Source: JABFXC01 sp045804265 (lineage in GTDB: Bacteria; Gemmatimonadota; Gemmatimonadetes; Gemmatimonadales; Gemmatimonadaceae). From it: a DNA stretch of 64,000 nucleotides. The notes beneath the pieces are model-generated. The model was not told where the DNA came from and did not search any database. It saw only the letters and a program-made list of their open reading frames with translations. The stretch is taken from contig JBJMNK010000021.1 of NCBI GenBank assembly GCA_045804265.1, forward strand, positions 1 through 64,000, read 5' to 3'. A program made the position numbers and the translations under genes. Of the stretch, positions 24,445-32,175 are shown piece by piece; positions within the stretch are counted from its first letter, which is position 1, and each line of letters opens with the position of its first letter.

Positions 24445-27303
24445 ATGAAATCGATCGTCGTCCGCGGCGCGCGCCAGCACAACCTCAAGGGATTCGACGT
24501 CGAGATCCCTCGACGCTCCTTCACTGTCATCACCGGTCCGTCAGGATCGGGGAAGTCATCGCTCGCCTTCGACACGCTCTACGCCGAGGGGCAGCGGCGG
24601 TACGTCGAGTCGCTCTCCGCGTACGCCCGCCAGTTCCTCGAGCGCATGGAGAAGCCGGCCGTCGATTCGATCGAAGGGCTCGCGCCGGCCGTCGCCATCG
24701 AGCAGAAGAACCCGACCAAGACGTCGCGCTCGACCGTCGGGACGGCGACGGAGATCTACGACTACATGCGCCTCCTCTGGGCGCGCGTCGGCCACACCAT
24801 GTGCCCGAAGTGCGGCCGTGAGATGAAGCCGGACACGGTGCAGAGCGCGACCGACGCGCTCCTCCGCATCGCCGAGGGAACGCGCTTCTCGATCACCTTC
24901 CCGCTCCGGCTCTCCGATAAGGTCACGCATGAAGTCGTGATCGAGAACCTGCGCGCGCAGGGTTTCCTTCGCGTCGTGCTTGACGGCTCGATGAAGCATC
25001 TCGACGACCTCGCGACGGAACCGGTGGATGTCACCTTCGCGAAGGAGCTGCTGGTCGTCGTCGACCGCCTGGCGGCAAGCCCGGAGTTCGCCGGCCGCAT
25101 CGCCGACGCGTTAGGCACGGCCTTTCGCGAGGGCTATGGCGACGCGGTTGCGCTCGTCGCTGACGCATCGGCCGAGCGGGTGCGCTTCACCGAGCGATTC
25201 GAGTGCCCGTACGATCACACCACTGCGCCGGCGCCGACGCCGCAGCTCTTCTCATTCAACAATCCGCGCGGCGCCTGCGAGACGTGCAACGGCTTCGGCG
25301 CGGTCCTCGAGTACGACGAGCGGCTCGTCGTCCCCTACCCCGAGCGCTCGTTGCGCGACGGCGCGATCGCGCCGTGGACGATGCCGCGCTACGAGGGGAA
25401 GCGTCGCGCGCTGGCCGAGTTCGCGAAGCGCGAGCGCATCTCGCTGGACGAGCCGTGGAGCGAGCTGCCGGCCCCCGCGCGCGAAAAGCTGCTGCGGTCG
25501 AAGTCGCGCGGCTTCATCGGCATCCTTCCCTTCCTCGAGGCGCTCGAGGAGAAGCGGTACAAGCAGTACATCCGCGTCTTCCTCCGACAATACCAGACCG
25601 CGAACGAGTGCCGTACGTGTCACGGCACGAAGCTCAAGCCGGATGCGCTCAACGTGAAAGTCGGCGGCCGCGACATCGCCGCGGTGAGCGCGCTCCCCGT
25701 CGAGGAGCTCCTTCCATGGCTGAGCAACGTCGCGCTCTCGGAGTTCGAGCACGGTGTCGCCGCACACGTTCTCAGCGAGGCGCGGGACCGCGTCCAGTTC
25801 CTCTGCGACGTCGGGCTCGGCTACCTTTCGCTCGACCGCGCAGCGCGCACGCTCTCCGGCGGCGAGGCACAGCGCATCGGCCTCGCCAACTCGTTAGGCG
25901 CTCACCTGGTCGATACGCTCTACGTCCTCGACGAGCCGTCGATCGGGTTGCACTCGCGCGACATGGACCGGCTGCTCCGGCTGCTGCAGCGGCTGCGGTC
26001 GGGCGGCAACACGGTGGTCGTCGTCGAGCACGATATCGACGCGATCCGGGCCGCCGATTACATGGTGGAGCTCGGGCCCGGTGCCGGTGAGCAAGGCGGC
26101 AACCTGGTGTTCGCCGCACCGATCGCGCGCGTCGCCGAGAGCCCGCTCACGGGGAAGTACCTCACCGGCGAGCGTTCGATACCGATTCCCCTCGAGCGCC
26201 GCCGGCTCGGCCCGCGCTGGCTCACGCTCAACGGCGCGCGCGAGCACAACCTCAAGGGCGTCGACATCCGCATACCGTTAGGCGCGGTCACCGCCGTCAC
26301 CGGAGTTTCCGGATCGGGCAAGAGCACACTCGTCCACGACGTGCTCTATCGCGCGCTCGAGCACCGGCTGCACGGCGAGCACTCGGCGAAGCAGCACCTC
26401 GGTGAACGCGTCGGCGAATATCACGAGCTCACCGGCACTGAAGGGATCGACGACGTCGTGCTGATCGACCAGGAGCCGATCGGGCGCTCGCCACGCTCGA
26501 ATCCCGTCACCTACGTGAAAGCGTTCGACGAGATCCGCCGCATCTTCGCCGACGCGCCGCTCGCTCGCCAGCGCGGGTACGGCGCCGGCACCTTCAGCTT
26601 CAACGTGAAGGGCGGTCGCTGCGAGACGTGCGAAGGCGCGGGATATCTAGAGGTCGAGATGGTGTTCATGGCCGACGTGTTCGTTCCCTGCGACACGTGC
26701 GGCGGGCGCCGCTTTCGTGAGGACGTGCTCGAGGTTCGCGTCAACGGCAAGAACGTCTTCGAGGTGCTCGCACTGACCGTCGACCAAGCGATTCGATTCT
26801 TCCCTCGGGAAGAAAAGCTCGGTCAGGCGCTCTGGCAGCTGCAGCAGGTCGGCCTCGGGTACCTGACGCTCGGCCAGCCCGCGACCACGCTCAGCGGCGG
26901 CGAGGCGCAGCGGCTCAAGGTCGCCCGCGAGCTCGCCCTCGCGACGAAGAAGTCGGGGAAGAAGCTGTACATCATGGACGAGCCCACGACCGGGCTCCAT
27001 CTCGAGGACATCCGTAACTTGGCGAAGGTGTTCGACCGGCTCGTCGACGCCGGACACACGCTCGTCCTGATCGAGCACAACCTCGACGTGATCAAGCTCG
27101 CGGATTGGGTGATCGACCTCGGGCCGGAAGCCGGGATCCGCGGGGGCGAGGTCGTGGCGATGGGACGTCCCGAAGAAGTCGCCGAGATCGACGCGTCGCA
27201 CACTGGTGTCTGGTTGCGGACCGTCCTGCCCGCGAAAAATGCCGCTCGCCTTGCGGTGAAATCGCGTCGCAAGGACGTTGACCGGGAAGCGCGGCCCGCC
27301 TAA
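24445..27303 (+). CDS. uvrA: Excinuclease ABC subunit UvrA
   Basis: This 952-residue UvrA is the DNA damage sensor of nucleotide excision repair; it works as a dimer that loads UvrB. It has two ABC ATPase modules. Walker A motifs are GPSGSGKSS near the N-terminus and GVSGSGKST near residue 625. Signatures are TLSGGEAQRIGLANSLG and TLSGGEAQRLKVAREL. Zinc modules are seen in CPKCGREM, the CETCNGFG region, CRTCHGTKLK and CETCEGAGYLE/CDTCGGRRF. Ends and length are normal. Three CGTTAGGC copies occur inside (25109, 25892, 26276), each read as Leu-Gly. A TTATCT box lies ten bases before ATG 24445, with no clear ribosome site. Confidence 0.97.
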   Translation: MKSIVVRGARQHNLKGFDVEIPRRSFTVITGPSGSGKSSLAFDTLYAEGQRRYVESLSAYARQFLERMEKPAVDSIEGLAPAVAIEQKNPTKTSRSTVGTATEIYDYMRLLWARVGHTMCPKCGREMKPDTVQSATDALLRIAEGTRFSITFPLRLSDKVTHEVVIENLRAQGFLRVVLDGSMKHLDDLATEPVDVTFAKELLVVVDRLAASPEFAGRIADALGTAFREGYGDAVALVADASAERVRFTERFECPYDHTTAPAPTPQLFSFNNPRGACETCNGFGAVLEYDERLVVPYPERSLRDGAIAPWTMPRYEGKRRALAEFAKRERISLDEPWSELPAPAREKLLRSKSRGFIGILPFLEALEEKRYKQYIRVFLRQYQTANECRTCHGTKLKPDALNVKVGGRDIAAVSALPVEELLPWLSNVALSEFEHGVAAHVLSEARDRVQFLCDVGLGYLSLDRAARTLSGGEAQRIGLANSLGAHLVDTLYVLDEPSIGLHSRDMDRLLRLLQRLRSGGNTVVVVEHDIDAIRAADYMVELGPGAGEQGGNLVFAAPIARVAESPLTGKYLTGERSIPIPLERRRLGPRWLTLNGAREHNLKGVDIRIPLGAVTAVTGVSGSGKSTLVHDVLYRALEHRLHGEHSAKQHLGERVGEYHELTGTEGIDDVVLIDQEPIGRSPRSNPVTYVKAFDEIRRIFADAPLARQRGYGAGTFSFNVKGGRCETCEGAGYLEVEMVFMADVFVPCDTCGGRRFREDVLEVRVNGKNVFEVLALTVDQAIRFFPREEKLGQALWQLQQVGLGYLTLGQPATTLSGGEAQRLKVARELALATKKSGKKLYIMDEPTTGLHLEDIRNLAKVFDRLVDAGHTLVLIEHNLDVIKLADWVIDLGPEAGIRGGEVVAMGRPEEVAEIDASHTGVWLRTVLPAKNAARLAVKSRRKDVDREARPA

Positions 27304-27359
27304 ATTCCACAGACTGGGCCCGAGTCGTCTGGCAGTCAGGCTATCGGCGCAGCCTCCAT

Positions 27360-27432
27360 TCCCCGGTAGCTCAGTTGGTAGAGCATTCGACTGTTAATCG
27401 AAATGTCACAGGTTCGAGTCCTGTCCGGGGAG
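27360..27432 (+). tRNA. tRNA-Asn (anticodon GTT)
   Basis: A 73-nt cloverleaf: the acceptor TCCCCGG pairs with CCGGGGA, the D-arm is GCTC-AGTTGGTA-GAGC, and the anticodon stem TTCGA/TCGAA encloses CTGTTAA with GTT at 27393-27395. The T-arm has TTCGAGT. The discriminator is G and CCA is not encoded. A strong terminator follows 11 bases later. Confidence 0.97.
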
Positions 27433-27443
27433 CCTGTCATCAG

Positions 27444-27481
27444 CCCCCTTCGTCGTTCGCGGCGAAGGGGGTTTGTTTTTT
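27444..27481 (+). terminator. Rho-independent terminator after tRNA-Asn
   Basis: The stem CCCCCTTCG pairs with CGAAGGGGG around a ten-base loop and is followed by TTTGTTTTTT. It ends the tRNA transcript before purE. Confidence 0.93.
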
Positions 27482-27544
27482 CCTACCGCTGACTACGGGA
27501 CGACCGACTAACTTCGGTTGTCCGAACCGGGAGCATTGGCCGCG

Positions 27545-28039
27545 ATGAACGCAGCTGCAGCGCCGCTGGTTGGTGTGATCATGGGCAGCCGAAGCGACTA
27601 CGAGTCGCTCGCGCCCGCGATCGAGATCCTCACCGAGCTCGAGGTCCCGCACGAGGCGCGGGTCGTGTCCGCGCATCGCACCCCCGACCTGATGTTCGAA
27701 TACGCGGCCGCGGCCGAGTCCCGCGGACTGAAAGTCATCATCGCTGCCGCCGGTGGTGCAGCACACCTGCCAGGAATGGTTGCAGCGAAGACGATCGTCC
27801 CGGTGCTCGGCGTGCCGATGCCGGCGACCGCACTCAATGGAGTGGACGCACTGCTCTCGATCGTGCAGATGCCGCGCGGCGTGCCGGTCGGGACGCTGGC
27901 AATCGGCAAGCCCGGCGCGGCGAATGCCGGACTGCTCGCGGCCGCGATCGTCGCCAACGGCGATCCCGCGCTTCGCGAGCGGATCCGCGCCTGGCGCGAC
28001 GCGCGCTCGCAGGACGCGCTCAGCCAGCGGCTCCCGTAG
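27545..28039 (+). CDS. purE: 5-(carboxyamino)imidazole ribonucleotide mutase PurE (class I)
   Basis: This 164-residue enzyme converts N5-CAIR to CAIR in purine synthesis. Class I signatures are present: VGVIMGSRSDYESL for the phosphate site, SAHRTPD with the catalytic His, AAAGGAAHLPGM, GVPMPATALNG and LAIGKPGAANAGLLA. I choose ATG 27545, where the conserved fold begins; a TTG at 27518 is in frame but less likely. It overlaps purK by one base (TAGTG), so PurE and PurK are made together, as expected for the two-step bacterial route that consumes ATP and bicarbonate. Confidence 0.96.
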   Translation: MNAAAAPLVGVIMGSRSDYESLAPAIEILTELEVPHEARVVSAHRTPDLMFEYAAAAESRGLKVIIAAAGGAAHLPGMVAAKTIVPVLGVPMPATALNGVDALLSIVQMPRGVPVGTLAIGKPGAANAGLLAAAIVANGDPALRERIRAWRDARSQDALSQRLP

Positions 28040-29211
28040 TGGCACCGATCCGCCCCGGATCGACCATCGGCTTCCTCGGCGGTGGCCAGCTCGGTCGCAT
28101 GACTGCCTTCGCGGCGCGTTCGATGGGCTACGATGTGCACGTGCTCGATCCGGATCCGTCCGCGCCCGCCCGCGCGATTGCGACGCGGTTCATCGAGGCG
28201 CGCCTCGACGACGCTGACGCGATCGTGCAGCTCGCCGAGGGGTGCGCGGTGCTGATGCCGGAGATCGAGACCATCTCAGCCGAAGGGATGGCGCGCGCCG
28301 TCGCGCACGCACCGGTGCGCCCGGGCGCGTCCGTACTGCACATCATCCAGGACCGCGCGCGGCAGAAGGAATGGCTCGCGGCCAATGGATTCCCCCTGAC
28401 ACCATTCCGTGTCATCCGCGAGGAAGCCGACTGCGAAAGTGCCGCAGCATCGCTCGTCGGCCGCTGCTTCGTGAAAACGACGACCGGTGGCTACGATGGC
28501 CGCGGACAGGTGCGCATCGAAGCGCCGTCGCAGCTCCGCGAGGCGTGGCAATCACTCGGCCGTCGGTCGGTGGTCGTCGAGCAGGCGGTGAACATCGCGA
28601 GCGAGATCTCGGTGATGGTCGCCCGACAACCGTCAGGCAGCGTCGAGACCTACCCGCCGGCGACGAACGTGCACGTGGACGGGATCCTCGCCTGGTCGGT
28701 CATCCCGGGCGTGAGCGACGACGCACTCGCCCGCCGCGCGCGCGATCTCGCCGCGGCGATCGCCGAGTCGATCGGGGCCGAGGGACTGCTCTGCGCCGAG
28801 ATGTTTCTCACGACGAGCGGCGAGCTGCTGGTGAATGAGCTCGCGCCGCGGCCGCACAACAGCTATCACGAGAGCATCGAGGGGTGCGCGACGAGCCAGT
28901 TCGAGCAGGCAGTGCGGGCGATCTGCGACCTGCCGTTAGGCAGCACCGCTTCGCTGCAGCCGGCGGCGATCGCGAACCTGCTCGGCGAGCTGTGGAAGGA
29001 TTCAGCCCCGCCGGATTTCATGCCCGTGCTCGCGTCGCCGTCGACGCGGCTGCATCTCTATGGAAAGCGCGCCGCTCGCGCGGGGCGAAAGATGGGGCAC
29101 ATCGCCGCAATCGCCGACTCTCCCGACGGCGCAGTGGAGCGCGCCGTCGCGGCACGGAACACGCTCGCCCGCGCGGCAGGCGTCGCCGAATGGAACGTCC
29201 ACACCACGTGA
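28039..29211 (+). CDS. purK: 5-(carboxyamino)imidazole ribonucleotide synthase PurK
   Basis: This 390-residue ATP-grasp enzyme makes N5-CAIR from AIR, ATP and bicarbonate, supplying PurE. Visible elements are the N-terminal GFLGGGQLGRM, DPDPSAPA, the ATP-grasp lid VKTTTGGYDGRGQ, EQAVNIASEISVM, and the metal-site VNELAPRPHNSYHESIEGC. The start is GTG 28039, overlapping the purE stop. One octamer copy is at 28934. The next gene on the same strand, sodC, starts 44 bp later and may be read from the same transcript. Length and motifs are normal. Confidence 0.96.
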   Translation: MAPIRPGSTIGFLGGGQLGRMTAFAARSMGYDVHVLDPDPSAPARAIATRFIEARLDDADAIVQLAEGCAVLMPEIETISAEGMARAVAHAPVRPGASVLHIIQDRARQKEWLAANGFPLTPFRVIREEADCESAAASLVGRCFVKTTTGGYDGRGQVRIEAPSQLREAWQSLGRRSVVVEQAVNIASEISVMVARQPSGSVETYPPATNVHVDGILAWSVIPGVSDDALARRARDLAAAIAESIGAEGLLCAEMFLTTSGELLVNELAPRPHNSYHESIEGCATSQFEQAVRAICDLPLGSTASLQPAAIANLLGELWKDSAPPDFMPVLASPSTRLHLYGKRAARAGRKMGHIAAIADSPDGAVERAVAARNTLARAAGVAEWNVHTT

Positions 29212-29255
29212 CGACGGAGCGCGTCGTCGCTCGAACAATCACCCGCGAGGTCTTC

Positions 29256-29783
29256 ATGCGCCGTCTCGTCCCGATCATTGTCGCGCTGGCCGCCTGTCAT
29301 GGCGGATCGAAGAACACCCCCGCCCCGTCAGCCGCGACATCGGCGTCGTTCACGATGCAGACCGCCGATGGGCGCGAAGTCGGACGCGGCTCGCTGCAGC
29401 AGACGCCAGCCGGCGTCCTGATCACCGCGGACCTGAACGGGATGCCGGCTGGGACACACGGCATTCACCTGCACACTGTCGGTCAGTGCAACGCGCCGGA
29501 CTTTGCCAGCGCGGGCGGCCACTTCAATCCCTCGGCGAAGATGCACGGCATCCGGAACCCGGCCGGCCATCACGCCGGGGACCTGACCAACATCAGCATC
29601 CCCGAAGGCGGTGCGCTCCGCGTCGAGCTGCTCGCTCCCGACGTCAGGCTCGGTCCCGGCAACGGTACCCTGCTCGACGCCGACGGCGCGGCGATCGTGG
29701 TGCACGCGCTCGCCGACGACTACCAGACCGACCCGTCCGGCGCATCGGGCAGCCGCATCGCCTGCGGCGTGATTCGGCGTTAG
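29256..29783 (+). CDS. sodC: Cu/Zn superoxide dismutase, predicted lipoprotein
   Basis: This 175-residue secreted enzyme dismutates superoxide in the periplasm or at the outer membrane. A short signal peptide ends in the lipobox ALAAC. Copper ligands are in GIHLHTVG, bridging and zinc ligands in GGHFNP, HHAGDL and nearby Asp, and the last copper His in VVHALADDY. The two disulphide cysteines appear in VGQCNAP and RIACGVI. I start at ATG 29256; the longer upstream frame overlaps purK and has no signal peptide. Its TAG stop is inside a CGTTAGGC copy, which also supplies the stop of the convergent phosphoesterase gene. Confidence 0.94.
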   Translation: MRRLVPIIVALAACHGGSKNTPAPSAATSASFTMQTADGREVGRGSLQQTPAGVLITADLNGMPAGTHGIHLHTVGQCNAPDFASAGGHFNPSAKMHGIRNPAGHHAGDLTNISIPEGGALRVELLAPDVRLGPGNGTLLDADGAAIVVHALADDYQTDPSGASGSRIACGVIRR

Positions 29784-29785
29784 GC
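29778..29785. other. One octamer supplying stop codons to two convergent genes
   Basis: CGTTAGGC reads TAG (29781-29783) for sodC on the plus strand and TAA (29782-29780) for the phosphoesterase on the minus strand. The two coding regions therefore overlap by four bases inside a single motif copy. Confidence 0.95.
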
Positions 29786-30571
29786 GGGTCGGCGCCGCTC
29801 GACGACCGGCGTTTCGGGCTCCGTCTCGCCGGTCAGCGGCACTTCGAGCATCCGGAAGGGCGGACGGTCGGGATAGTGCTCCTTGAGCACGGGCAGCGCG
29901 ACGTTGTATACGGGGATTCCGTTGGCCGTTGCGCCCTGCGGCGATCCCTTGTGCGCGTGCCCGTGCACGACGGCGTGGACGCGGTAACGGGTGAGCGGCT
30001 CCTCGAGGCGGCTGCTCCCGAGCCAGGGATATATCTCGAGTGGTTCGCCCTCGACCGTCTCGCGGATCGGGGCATAGTGCAGCACGGCGATCTTCGTCGG
30101 TGTGCGGAGCTTGGCGAGCGCGCTCTCGAGCTTGAGCGCCTCGTCGAGCGCCTCGCGCACGAACGCCTTGATCGACGACTCGCCCCATGCGCCGAGCGCG
30201 CCACGCCCGAACCCACCGGCAAATCCCTTCACGCCGGCGAAGCCGACCCCCGCCAGCTCGACGGCGTCACCGTCGAGAACGTGGATCCCCGCTTCGGTGA
30301 GGATGTCCTGCACTTCCTGCTGCCGCTCGGACTCGAAGTCGTGATTCCCCAGAACCGTAACGATCGGGATCTTCACCGACGCGGTGAGATCCTTCGCCAG
30401 CGCCCGTGCCTCCTCTGGCAGCCCGTAGTCGGTAAGGTCGCCGCTGATGACGAGCACCTCGGCCTGTCGCGCGATCTCGGTGAATAGCGGCACCAGCATC
30501 CCCTGCGACGTCTTCCCGTAATGAACGTCGCTCACCGCCGCGATCCTGACCGTTCCGTTCGGCTCCGCCAT
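29780..30571 (-). CDS. Calcineurin-like metallophosphoesterase
   Basis: This 263-residue cytoplasmic phosphoesterase has the standard di-metal motifs in order: SDVHYG, ISGDLTDYG, VLGNHDFES, VLHYAPI and VHGHAHKGSP. It would hydrolyse phosphomonoesters or phosphodiesters; members act on cyclic nucleotides, UDP-sugars or nucleic acids, and this sequence does not reveal which. GAGGAG precedes the ATG at 30571 by a few bases. The stop is shared within the octamer at the sodC end. It is divergent from the nucleotidyltransferase gene, with a 109-bp promoter region between. Confidence 0.88.
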   Translation of the reverse strand: MAEPNGTVRIAAVSDVHYGKTSQGMLVPLFTEIARQAEVLVISGDLTDYGLPEEARALAKDLTASVKIPIVTVLGNHDFESERQQEVQDILTEAGIHVLDGDAVELAGVGFAGVKGFAGGFGRGALGAWGESSIKAFVREALDEALKLESALAKLRTPTKIAVLHYAPIRETVEGEPLEIYPWLGSSRLEEPLTRYRVHAVVHGHAHKGSPQGATANGIPVYNVALPVLKEHYPDRPPFRMLEVPLTGETEPETPVVERRRPA

Positions 30572-30680
30572 TCCCCGCCTCCTCGTTGAATGGGGACGCT
30601 ACTGAACAAAGCGGGCCACGGGAGCGCGCGGCGATAGCCCCGGTCTTGCACTGTCGAGCTGCAACGTCTCTCCCACCCAC

Positions 30681-31484
30681 ATGTCCCAGAACTCGACGCT
30701 CGACGATTCGACGTTCGACACCAACACGTTCTACCGGCGGACGCTGCACGTGCTCAGCGACGCGCAGGTTCCCTTCCTCGTCGGCGGATCGCACGCGTTC
30801 CTGCACTACACGGGCATCGCCCGTGACACGAAGGACCTCGACCTGTTCGTCCGCTATGAGGACCTGCAGGGCGCGCTGGATGCGCTCGAGCAGGCGGGCT
30901 ATCGGACCGAACGCACCTTCGCGCACTGGCTGGCGAAGGCGTTCCAGGGCGACGACTTCGTCGACCTGGTCTACTCGTCGGGCAACGGCGTCGCGCGCAT
31001 CGACGATGACTGGTTCGACCACTCCGTCGAGTCGCAGGTGCTCGGCATGCCCGTCCGGCTCGCACCGGTCGAGGAGCTGATCTGGCAGAAGGCATTCCTG
31101 ATGGAACGCGAGCGCTTCGACGGTGGTGACGTCATGCACCTGCTGCTTCGCTGCGGACACTCGCTCGACTGGGATCGGCTGATCGCGCGCTTCGACAAGA
31201 ACTGGCGGCTTCTCTTCAGCTATCTCACGCTGTTCAGCTTCGTCTATCCCGGCGTCCGCGGCCCGATCCCCGATGCTGTCTATCGCAACTTTCTCGTTCG
31301 CGCCGGCCAGCCCGACGACGCGCCCGCCGAGCCGCCGCTGTGCCGCGGCACGCTGATCTCGCGCACGCAGTACCTCGTCGACATCGGGCGCTGGTCGTTC
31401 GCCGATGCCCGGATCCAGCCGCACGGCGCGATGACGCCGGAGGAGACCGTCTACTGGACGTGGGCGATCGACCACGTGAAGTAG
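30681..31484 (+). CDS. Nucleotidyltransferase-fold protein
   Basis: This 267-residue protein has an N-terminal Pol-beta-type nucleotidyltransferase pattern: the VPFLVGGSHAFLHYTG strand-helix and the acidic pair in TKDLDLFVR. A third acidic position is plausible around DFVDLVY. The second half (EELIWQKAFLMERERFDGGD, then HLLLRCGHSLDWDRL) fits the helical part of DUF6036/AbiEii-like families. Such proteins modify sugars, tRNA or proteins, or act as toxins, but no antitoxin-like partner is adjacent. It converges with the GNAT gene. Function remains uncertain. Confidence 0.7.
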   Translation: MSQNSTLDDSTFDTNTFYRRTLHVLSDAQVPFLVGGSHAFLHYTGIARDTKDLDLFVRYEDLQGALDALEQAGYRTERTFAHWLAKAFQGDDFVDLVYSSGNGVARIDDDWFDHSVESQVLGMPVRLAPVEELIWQKAFLMERERFDGGDVMHLLLRCGHSLDWDRLIARFDKNWRLLFSYLTLFSFVYPGVRGPIPDAVYRNFLVRAGQPDDAPAEPPLCRGTLISRTQYLVDIGRWSFADARIQPHGAMTPEETVYWTWAIDHVK

Positions 31485-31497
31485 CGCGAACGGCGCG

Positions 31498-32172
31498 TTA
31501 GGCAGCGCCGCCTGTCTCGTGCGCGGCCAGCATCGCGGTCAGCCGCGCCTTGACCACGTCCCACTCCCGCGCGAGGATGCTGAACCAGACGCTGTCGCGC
31601 ACGCGCCCGGCCATGGTCACCATGTGCTCGCGGAATATCCCCTCCTGCGTCGCCCCGAGGCGCAGGATCGCGCGGCGCGACCGCTCGTTCAGGACGTCGG
31701 TCTTGAGCTCCACGCGACGCAGGCCAAGCGTCTCGAAGGCGTGCGTGAGCAGCAGCAGCTTGGCCTCGGTGTTCACCGCGCTGCGCTGCCACGCGCGACC
31801 CACCCATGTCCAGCCGATCTCGATTCGCCGGTCGCCCGGTTCGTAGTTCCCGAACCGCGTGCTCCCGACAGTCGCACCTGTCGCCTGCTCGACGATCACG
31901 AACGGCAGCGCGGTGCCTTGCGCCTGCGACGCCAGCGCGCGCTCGACGTACGCCGCGAGCCCGTCCGGCGTCGACGCGTCCTCGCGGGTCAGGCGCCAGA
32001 GCTCTGGGTCGCTGGCCACCGGGAGAAGTCGCGTCACGTCGGCCATGCCTAACGGCTCGAGCCGCACCCACCGGCCGCGCAGCGTCACCGGCGCCAGCGC
32101 CGGCCCCGGCCCGGCGTCGCCGGGCGGCGGCTGGTGCCGCGGTGCGTCCACTCGTGGATCGGCGTCGCCCAT
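31498..32172 (-). CDS. GNAT-family N-acetyltransferase (RimJ/RimL-like)
   Basis: This 224-residue acetyltransferase has the RimJ/RimL/Acetyltransf_3 layout. It opens with VTLRGRWVRLEPLGMADV, then strands GSTRFGNYEPGDRRIEIGWTW-like (positions ~105-125) and the acetyl-CoA region AVNTEAKLLLLTHAFETLG. It ends with ELKTDVLNERSRRAILRLGA and EGIFREHM. It probably acetylates an N-terminal amine or small amine. The first ~25 residues are Pro-rich and may not belong to the true start. Its TAA stop lies in an octamer copy. It begins 3 bp after the LuxR-type gene ends and is likely cotranscribed. Confidence 0.88.
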   Translation of the reverse strand: MGDADPRVDAPRHQPPPGDAGPGPALAPVTLRGRWVRLEPLGMADVTRLLPVASDPELWRLTREDASTPDGLAAYVERALASQAQGTALPFVIVEQATGATVGSTRFGNYEPGDRRIEIGWTWVGRAWQRSAVNTEAKLLLLTHAFETLGLRRVELKTDVLNERSRRAILRLGATQEGIFREHMVTMAGRVRDSVWFSILAREWDVVKARLTAMLAAHETGGAA

Positions 32173-32175
32173 TGC

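Noticed and set aside
30681..31484. Toxin-antitoxin (AbiEii-like) system
   Set aside because: No antitoxin-type partner is adjacent, and the next genes are an acetyltransferase and a phosphoesterase on the other strand.
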